Positions 36,776 to 41,395 of a DNA stretch of 41,395 nt are shown in pieces. The notes beneath the pieces are model-generated. The model saw nothing but the letters and a program-made list of their open reading frames with translations. It made no database searches and had not been told where the DNA came from. The first letter of the stretch is position 1; each line of letters begins with the position of its first letter. The translations under genes and the position numbers were made by a program. Source of the DNA: a virus; the IMG/VR virus record IMGVR_UViG_3300023184_000251, positions 1 to 41,395 of that record; one strand, given 5' to 3'.

Positions 36776-36906
36776 TACCAACACGGGTACTGGCTGATGC
36801 GATACGCTTATTAGAGAAGACCTGGGTTGGTGCTTCTGACACAGACGTACTAATCCATGTAATAACCGAATTCCGCAAGGAATTGGCTACAAGGAGCAAG
36901 AAATGA
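36772..36906 (+). CDS. Small helical protein (44 aa)
   Basis: ATGA overlap at both ends. A helical, mixed-charge 44-residue chain (IPTRVLADAIRLLEKTWVG..., ending RSKK). Operon position and overlap support it; no family. Confidence 0.6.
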   Translation: MIPTRVLADAIRLLEKTWVGASDTDVLIHVITEFRKELATRSKK

Positions 36907-37106
36907 GCGAAGAAGAGCAGTTCTTAAGTCAGGTAAGCATGGACTTACAGGTGGCCCTAGACAGGCTTCGAGAAGAAAAAGCTCTGCTATCTGCAGAATT
37001 AGCCCAACGACACCAGGCATACGCCGAAGCACTTGATATCATCAAAGAGCAAAACTCCGTAATTGACCGACTACGGATACACATACAACAGGGAGTAGAA
37101 CTATGA
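36903..37106 (+). CDS. Coiled-coil protein (67 aa)
   Basis: AAGGAG lies at good spacing before the ATG. The whole chain is one long heptad-like helix (SMDLQVALDRLREEKALLSAELAQRHQAYAEA...). May be an adaptor or oligomer scaffold for its neighbours. Next gene overlaps by ATGA. Confidence 0.7.
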   Translation: MSEEEQFLSQVSMDLQVALDRLREEKALLSAELAQRHQAYAEALDIIKEQNSVIDRLRIHIQQGVEL

Positions 37107-37504
37107 AACCAATGTACATTGAGCTATTTGTGGACAGGCTGTGTGGCTTTTTCCCCAAAGACAACATTGCCAGGAACACAGTAAAAAAAGCTTGGCTGCA
37201 CGACGAGTACCTCCTACTTAACGTGGAGGAAGAGGAAGTCAAAGCTGCTTTAGCCACACTTGAGGCAGATAAATCGTTTCCTAGCCTGCACAGGGTTAAA
37301 GAAGTGTTCCGTGCCGGCCGCAAAGGCAAGATGGATGCCATTACAAACAACTGTGATGTTTGTGGTGGAACTGGATGGGACAGCGGAGAACGCTGGGAAG
37401 AAATAGACGGCGCATACGTTGTAACCACGCCAAAGTTGACACAACTTGGTATTTTGGGTGACACACAAAGTTATGTCAAAAAATGCGAGGACTGTTTGGT
37501 ATGA
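37103..37504 (+). CDS. Zinc-ribbon protein, possible replication accessory (133 aa)
   Basis: N-terminal ~75 residues are helical ('YIELFVDRLCGFFPKDNIARNTVKKAWL...LEADKSFPSLHRVKEVFR'), followed by 'CDVCGGTGWDSGE' and 'CEDCLV', a DnaJ-like CxxCxGxGW...CxxC zinc ribbon. Similar two-part proteins near phage replication genes may be helicase loaders or initiators; that is only a guess. Overlaps by ATGA on both sides. Confidence 0.7.
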   Translation: MKPMYIELFVDRLCGFFPKDNIARNTVKKAWLHDEYLLLNVEEEEVKAALATLEADKSFPSLHRVKEVFRAGRKGKMDAITNNCDVCGGTGWDSGERWEEIDGAYVVTTPKLTQLGILGDTQSYVKKCEDCLV

Positions 37505-37677
37505 CCAACTGGCAATGCCCTAAATGTGGAGATAGGATCACTACACACATCAAAACATACCCACCGGTATGTCACAATCAATATAATCATTCCCGCAACG
37601 GAGAAACAATGGAGGAAGTACATGAGCCAGCCAAGCGTAACCGTATTGAAAGAACTGATCTCGGAAGTACTGAATAA
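37501..37677 (+). CDS. Zinc-ribbon protein (58 aa)
   Basis: ATGA overlap start. 'WQCPKCGDRITTHIKTYPPVCHNQ' is the small phage zinc-ribbon pattern (CxxCG...THI...PPxCH). The tail is charged. Reads 56 bases into the following gene, so the two share sequence in different frames. Could be a transcription or host-takeover factor. Confidence 0.65.
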   Translation: MTNWQCPKCGDRITTHIKTYPPVCHNQYNHSRNGETMEEVHEPAKRNRIERTDLGSTE

Positions 37678-37795
37678 CACCAACGAGGCAGCAAGAGATG
37701 TAGCAAGAGAAGCAGCAATACACATGGCATCACAGCTAACCAAAGCTGAGGTTGACGAGGCAATGCACGATATTAGCCTCACCCTAAGCCTCTAG
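37622..37795 (+). CDS. Small helical protein ending the early operon (57 aa)
   Basis: GGAGGAA at 37611-37617 and ATG 37622 decide the start; upstream in-frame starts lack such a site. Starts SQPSVTVLKELISEVLNNTN and is helical and acidic (AREAAIHMASQLTKAEVDEAMHD). Its stop nearly touches leader element copy 3. Confidence 0.6.
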   Translation: MSQPSVTVLKELISEVLNNTNEAARDVAREAAIHMASQLTKAEVDEAMHDISLTLSL

Positions 37796-37843
37796 CCGGC
37801 GTCGTTCGGCCGTTCGGCACGATGACAACGGCGGGATTCCGCC
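37794..37843 (+). promoter_or_regulatory. Structured leader element, copy 3
   Basis: Core GGCGTCGTTCGGCCGTTCGGCA (in 37798-37819; shared GCGTCGTTC at 37799-37808) with GCCG (37795-37798) able to pair with CGGC (37815-37818). Second hairpin: GGCGG (37830-37834) with CCGCC (37839-37843) over GATT, a third sequence version of the same stem position. AAAGGAG and ATG 37863 follow. No clear promoter before it; it sits right at the end of the upstream gene, so it may be inside the early transcript. Confidence 0.6.
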
Positions 37844-37862
37844 ACAAACAAAGGAGCAGTAC

Positions 37863-38429
37863 ATGACAGAGCCAGGAACACAAGAATACTTTCTAGCCGC
37901 ATACGGTGAGATAGAGAGACAGCTATCAGCCGGCCCACGCACAGGTAAAGATACCTATCTGTATGCCATTGTTGCTAAACAGGCAAATTCAGCCTTAACC
38001 GGAGAGCTTGTCGATGCAGCTGACGAAGATGCAATCATGGCAATACCAATTGCATCCGATGGCAACATATCCCACCTGCTGGAGTCAGAGTTTCTTTCAG
38101 TAGTAGCGTTTACAACGCCGGGACTAACAGCAACAGCAATTAGGTTCGGTGCGTATGCTGGATTGGGAGGCTCAACAAACGTTGAGATCATGTTATTCAA
38201 CAACACATCCGGCTACATGTATGCGTACGTCAGGACTCTTGGTACCGGTCAAGTAACTAGCAGTGTGATAGATATCAGCAGCGATGAGTTTGTTACCAAC
38301 ACACCGGGCAGGCTATTAGCTGCATTCTCGGACATGCCGTACCACATGATTGAGAATAATTTCGAAGAGTATGCGCAATTGCGTGACCAGGTTGTGTCTA
38401 CGTTTTCCGAATTCTACGCTACGGAGTAG
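37863..38429 (+). CDS. Unknown protein (188 aa) behind leader element 3
   Basis: Good AAAGGAG before the ATG. The start is helical (TEPGTQEYFLAAYGEIERQL), then mixed alpha/beta regions with Gly turns ('ATAIRFGAYAGLGGSTNVEIMLFNNTSGYMYAYVRTLGTG') and a helical acidic end (FEEYAQLRDQVVSTFSEFYATE). No membrane helix. No family recognised. First of the accessory block by map order. Confidence 0.8.
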   Translation: MTEPGTQEYFLAAYGEIERQLSAGPRTGKDTYLYAIVAKQANSALTGELVDAADEDAIMAIPIASDGNISHLLESEFLSVVAFTTPGLTATAIRFGAYAGLGGSTNVEIMLFNNTSGYMYAYVRTLGTGQVTSSVIDISSDEFVTNTPGRLLAAFSDMPYHMIENNFEEYAQLRDQVVSTFSEFYATE

Positions 38430-38460
38430 CCACCACCACCACCACCACCACCACCACCAC
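38430..38460. repeat. (CCA)10 microsatellite
   Basis: Thirty-one bases of CCA repeats directly after the 188-aa gene stop, continuing as a degenerate CCA tract to about 38473. If read as coding in a shifted frame it would be poly-His, which I reject. Other spacers near the leader elements also carry short CCA runs (921-929, 2007-2013). Confidence 0.9.
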
Positions 38461-38476
38461 TGCCACCACTGCCATC

Positions 38477-38511
38477 ACTACCCCTCAAGCATTAGTTTGG
38501 GGGGTAGTTTT
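38477..38511 (+). terminator. Intrinsic terminator after the 188-aa gene
   Basis: ACTACCCCTCAAG (38477-38489) pairs with TTTGGGGGGTAGT (38496-38508), 13 pairs with two G-T, loop of six, followed by TTTT (38508-38511). It separates the 188-aa unit from the MoxR-vWA operon. Confidence 0.85.
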
Positions 38512-38548
38512 GCGTTATGGCTTAATACTGTAATGCACTACTTGGGGG

Positions 38549-38593
38549 GCGTCGTTCGTCGGGTCGGCAGACTGAAAGTGGGCAACCTGCCCA
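38549..38593 (+). promoter_or_regulatory. Structured leader element, copy 4 (MoxR-vWA operon)
   Basis: Core GCGTCGTTCGTCGGGTCGGCAG (in 38549-38570), then ACTGAAAGTG and the second hairpin TGGGCA (38579-38584) with TGCCCA (38588-38593), identical to copy 1. The first hairpin has lost its left arm here. A TAATAC box (38523-38528) like that of copy 1 lies upstream, and GGGAG precedes ATG 38622. It stands before the whole MoxR-vWA operon. Confidence 0.65.
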
Positions 38594-38621
38594 AGACAGA
38601 CCAAGCAAGGGAGAGCAAATT

Positions 38622-39092
38622 ATGTCCGTATCCACCACGCAAGCCTTAGCGGTTTGTGAAGCCAAGCTATACAAAGCAGACAAAAAACTTAAGCAGAGTG
38701 CTTTTGATATGTCTGCTGCCAGTATTTACTATCTGGACGAAAATGGCGATGCCGAGTTCCTTTCTATGCACGAAGATGTTTACAAACTTCTCAAGGATGA
38801 GAATGTCTTGGAAGCGCTTACAGCGTTCATTGAGCCACGCTTTATCATTGTCACTTGTGGTTGGGCATCACCATTAGGTAATAATGACGAAGATGTAGCA
38901 CCAAGCCAACATCCAAAGCGTAGGCGAGTTCGCTTGTCTATCGCAGTGGATGACAAAAACATCATCTCTGTCATTCGTTTTAAGAATGACAAGGGCAATC
39001 CACAAACAGAAACCAACGGGTCAGGCACTCTTGCTGACGAATGTAGAGAGTTATACAACCAAGTAATCACCAACAAGAAAGCAGGGAAATAA
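38622..39092 (+). CDS. Unknown first gene of the MoxR-vWA operon (156 aa)
   Basis: GGGAGAG site before the ATG; next gene begins two bases after the stop. Charged alpha/beta protein ('ALAVCEAKLYKADKKLKQ', 'EPRFIIVTCGWASPLGNNDEDV', a basic HPKRRRVRLSIAVDD strand, 'ELYNQVITNKKAGK' end). No membrane region. It might be a substrate-binding or regulatory partner of the ATPase. No family recognised. Confidence 0.8.
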   Translation: MSVSTTQALAVCEAKLYKADKKLKQSAFDMSAASIYYLDENGDAEFLSMHEDVYKLLKDENVLEALTAFIEPRFIIVTCGWASPLGNNDEDVAPSQHPKRRRVRLSIAVDDKNIISVIRFKNDKGNPQTETNGSGTLADECRELYNQVITNKKAGK

Positions 39093-39093
39093 A

Positions 39094-39846
39094 ATGGCAA
39101 CATCAACGAAAGCACCAGCAATAGCAGATTGGGAAATGGCGAACTTCGCTATGGAACACGGACTGGACAGGGTATTGCTTTACGGCAAGCCAGGTACAGG
39201 CAAGACCTACTTTGGTCTCAACTATCACCTACACGATCAAAAGTCATACCGTTTGATTTGCACAGACGAAATGACTGATGGCGATATGATCGGCAAGTAC
39301 AAGCAAAACGACAACGGCATCTGGAAGTTTGAGGAAGGCGTTGCTATCAAGGCTTGGCGTACTGGTGGTCGCTTGGTTGTAGACGAAATCAACCGTGTAA
39401 ACGGTGACATTGAGTCACGGCTTATGGCAATCATTGACACCGTTTCGTCAAGTTCATACGAACACCCAGAGACAGGCGAGATCATTCGCCCTGCTGCTGG
39501 GTTTAGTGTTGTGGCAACGATGAACGGAGAGCCAGACGATTTGTCACCAGCAGTACTTGACAGATTGGTTGTTCGTGTAGAGATCGAAAGACCACACCCT
39601 GATGCCATCTTGGCATTGCCAGAGAACTTGCGTGACATTGCGTTGGAATACTCAATGCGAGATGACGCAGATCGTTACTCATTGCGTTCATTCTTTGCCT
39701 TTGCGCAACTATTGACAGCAAGCAATGACCTCAAGTCATCAGCACACATCTGCTTACCACGCATTGCCAAGAGCATCATCAGTTCTTTGTCTATCGTTTC
39801 GGCAGAGGATCAAGCATTGGTGTCACCTAACAGGGAGGTGTTTTAA
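39094..39846 (+). CDS. MoxR-type AAA+ ATPase (250 aa)
   Basis: Walker A GKPGTGKT (31-38), Walker B LVVDEIN (94-100), sensor-1 Asn in 'VATMNGE' (N144) and a likely arginine finger in 'VLDRLVVRVE' (R157) are all in order. The protein is compact (250 aa). MoxR ATPases work with vWA proteins as metal-insertion or remodelling chaperones; phage copies are often mislabelled as cobaltochelatase CobS. Overlaps the vWA gene by one base (TAATG). Confidence 0.9.
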   Translation: MATSTKAPAIADWEMANFAMEHGLDRVLLYGKPGTGKTYFGLNYHLHDQKSYRLICTDEMTDGDMIGKYKQNDNGIWKFEEGVAIKAWRTGGRLVVDEINRVNGDIESRLMAIIDTVSSSSYEHPETGEIIRPAAGFSVVATMNGEPDDLSPAVLDRLVVRVEIERPHPDAILALPENLRDIALEYSMRDDADRYSLRSFFAFAQLLTASNDLKSSAHICLPRIAKSIISSLSIVSAEDQALVSPNREVF

Positions 39847-41201
39847 TGGGTATCGCTAGGAAGAAAGCATCAGTCAATGTGGTAGCACCAGAAGTACTAC
39901 CAGACAGACCGATGATCCAAACCCAAACTTACCAAAGTACTGGGGAAGCGTTTTCACTAGACGCTGTTGGTGTTTCTTTTGCCAAGACAAAGGGAGGGAG
40001 AAACACATACAAAGCACCAACAGGTGACAGTGAGCCAGCCGCAATCATTCGTGATTATGTGCTTATCCGTAGTCGTTACGACTTGCCCTACGCAGAGAAA
40101 CGAGCCAAGCAATGGCACGTATCAGAGCACAGCATTGAGACAGCCAATCGTATATTTGCGAATGTGCGTTATCGACACGCATTTGGCGAAGATCCAAGCG
40201 TTGGAACTGTTGATACTGGTTTGCTTAGTGCTTACCTCAGCGAAGGTAATCCACCAAAGCAGGCAATTCTTGCTGCTATGTCTCACGTAGGCACAGACGC
40301 ATTTACAGTACTAGTGCGCTCTATCAAAGATCCAGACATTAGGGCGCAACTCAATGACTTTGAGTCAAGTTGTATTGACTTGATGTATGACGGATACAAG
40401 AAATATGGCACAGTGTTAGCCGGTATCAATGACCCAAACGATTGGCGCAGGAAGCGTTCTGTCAAATACTGGAAGCAGTTTGCTGAGTGGATAGACAACT
40501 ACTCTGACAATGTGCGTAGGGAAGCAGGTGAGCGTAGGGCTGAGCGAGACCAAAAGAAAGTTTTGGACAAGCCAAGCAGAGCGTATCCAAAGAGAGATGA
40601 TTTGATTGGCAATTGGGAACAACTTGTTGTATCCAAGCCTGAACTTAGCATCAATCACACTGGCAAACTTGGTCGCAGGACTATAGCCAACGACAGTGGC
40701 AGAGAGCCAAGATACATCAACAGGATTGTTACTGATCCAGACAGGCGTATCTTTTCTCGTAAGACAAGAGCATTGGGTGGCGTAGTAGTTATTGACGCGT
40801 CAGGATCAATGCAATTGTCTGAGGATGATCTTGATCGTTTGCTTAAGTGTTCAGCAGGTGCGACTGTTGTTATGTATTCTGGTGGACATAACAATCCACG
40901 TATGCCTAACACTTGGGTTATTGCCAAGAAAGGTCGTATGGTACGCACACTGCCCGATGTGCCTGGCAATAACTGTGTTGATGGTCCTGCACTTATCTAT
41001 GGTGCATCACTTAGGGAGCGTTCATCACAACCACTCATTTGGGTAAGCGATGGCGAAGTTACTGGTGCTTCTGGTAACTCATCAAGCCAGAACCTGCGCA
41101 AAGACATTGAGTACATCAAGACTAGGTATCGTGTAACGCAAGTAATGAATGTGCCACAAGCAGAAAAACTAATGAGACGACTACAAGGAGGAAAGCGCTA
41201 A
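39846..41201 (+). CDS. vWA (MIDAS) protein, partner of MoxR (451 aa)
   Basis: The N-terminal 130 residues have a disordered part, then a helical region. A basic helical middle ('VRREAGERRAERDQKKVLDKP') leads to the vWA domain near the C-terminus. The MIDAS motif D317-A-S-G-S is seen in 'VVVIDASGSMQLSEDD', and a later acidic 'WVSDGEVTG' strand fits the metal-site loop. CobT-like in architecture, but no cobalamin genes are nearby. Forms an ATPase-adaptor pair with the preceding gene. Its tail is repeated at the start of the window. Confidence 0.9.
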   Translation: MGIARKKASVNVVAPEVLPDRPMIQTQTYQSTGEAFSLDAVGVSFAKTKGGRNTYKAPTGDSEPAAIIRDYVLIRSRYDLPYAEKRAKQWHVSEHSIETANRIFANVRYRHAFGEDPSVGTVDTGLLSAYLSEGNPPKQAILAAMSHVGTDAFTVLVRSIKDPDIRAQLNDFESSCIDLMYDGYKKYGTVLAGINDPNDWRRKRSVKYWKQFAEWIDNYSDNVRREAGERRAERDQKKVLDKPSRAYPKRDDLIGNWEQLVVSKPELSINHTGKLGRRTIANDSGREPRYINRIVTDPDRRIFSRKTRALGGVVVIDASGSMQLSEDDLDRLLKCSAGATVVMYSGGHNNPRMPNTWVIAKKGRMVRTLPDVPGNNCVDGPALIYGASLRERSSQPLIWVSDGEVTGASGNSSSQNLRKDIEYIKTRYRVTQVMNVPQAEKLMRRLQGGKR

Positions 41202-41395
41202 TGGATGAACTAATGAAAGAACTTAAGGCAATTACAGACGCTGAGGGTAGCAAAATCAGTGGCGAATGGGCAAAGTTACAACTTGACCTATTGCGTCAGT
41301 CAATACCACTAGCAAATGAGATGATGGCAAGCACCAATGTCAAGGCTGTATTGTGTGTTGGTCAACAGATTACTCACGAGCAATTCGATGCCGAT
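41057..41395. repeat. Right copy of the terminal direct repeat
   Basis: See the left copy at 1-339. It includes the last 145 bases of the vWA gene and the first 195 bases of the 233-aa gene. Ten substitutions separate the copies, six of them clustered at 41237-41259. Confidence 0.9.
41201..41395 (+). CDS. 5' end of the 233-aa unknown gene, partial copy
   Basis: ATG 41201 overlaps the vWA stop exactly as at 145. The 65 codons present match the complete gene at 145-846 except Asn to Asp and Asn to Ser at codons 13 and 17. The window ends inside it. Confidence 0.9.
   Translation, partial: MDELMKELKAITDAEGSKISGEWAKLQLDLLRQSIPLANEMMASTNVKAVLCVGQQITHEQFDAD

Noticed and set aside
38350-38649. Frame encoding a poly-His run
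   Set aside because: It is the CCA microsatellite read in another frame, crosses a strong terminator, and lacks a ribosome site.
39094-41201. CobS/CobT cobaltochelatase annotation
   Set aside because: The ATPase and MIDAS motifs are generic to MoxR-vWA pairs; no CobN or cobalamin genes are present, so a chelatase function is not supported.

Overview
The window is a nearly complete double-stranded DNA phage genome. It carries TerL, a portal, a scaffold, an N4-gp56-type major capsid protein, short-tail and fibre genes, a lysis cassette and a recombination module. Almost every gene is on the + strand. A WhiB-like iron-sulfur regulator, a VanY-type endolysin, several actinophage-style small Cys proteins and a Thr/Pro 'TTTTVPPTTT' stalk point to an actinobacterial host; the moderate GC suggests a freshwater or otherwise low-GC actinobacterium (inference). 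I see no tail tube, tape measure or baseplate. With a TerL-portal-MCP plus adaptor- and nozzle-like layout, this suggests a podovirus-like virion. No integrase, excisionase, prophage repressor, DNA polymerase, primase or replicative helicase was recognised.

The first 339 bases and the last 339 bases are the same sequence with 10 mismatches. The contig therefore wraps round, and the unique genome is about 41,056 bp. Read as a circle, an accessory block crosses the junction: a 188-aa unknown gene, a terminator, a 156-aa unknown gene, a MoxR-type AAA+ ATPase, a von Willebrand A (MIDAS) protein, a 233-aa unknown protein, then 226-, 57- and 81-aa unknown genes (about 37.8 kb to 2.4 kb). Four copies of a structured leader element precede four of these genes. 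Each has a conserved GCGTCGTTC...GGCA core followed by a second hairpin whose stem sequence changes while pairing is kept. One copy lies just after two tandem LexA/SOS-box-like sites. This is the most unusual part of the window.

Layout: 2.4-3.1 kb is a terminator and a structured, nearly gene-free stretch. From 3.1 to 20.1 kb come TerL, two giant putative internal virion proteins (1565 and 1684 aa) on either side of the portal, and three further virion-module proteins. From 20.1 to 21.8 kb there is a consensus promoter, a structured leader, the scaffold and the major capsid protein, which is flanked by hairpins. From 21.8 to 29.3 kb lie small virion proteins, adaptor- and nozzle-like proteins, and a fibre region with three related fibre genes alternating with two related small genes. 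From 29.3 to 31.9 kb come a secreted Thr/Pro-rich protein and the lysis genes. After a structured 318-base gap, 32.2-37.8 kb holds a tightly overlapped early-type operon: an HTH protein, a metallophosphoesterase, a YqaJ exonuclease, an annealing-like protein, a PD-(D/E)xK resolvase-like nuclease, a secreted lysozyme-like protein, WhiB and zinc-ribbon proteins.

The gene set implies a phage that uses the host replisome, supplies its own recombination enzymes and host-transcription modulator, and lyses with a VanY endolysin plus small membrane proteins. It carries a MoxR-vWA chaperone-like module of unknown target under a repeated RNA or operator element.
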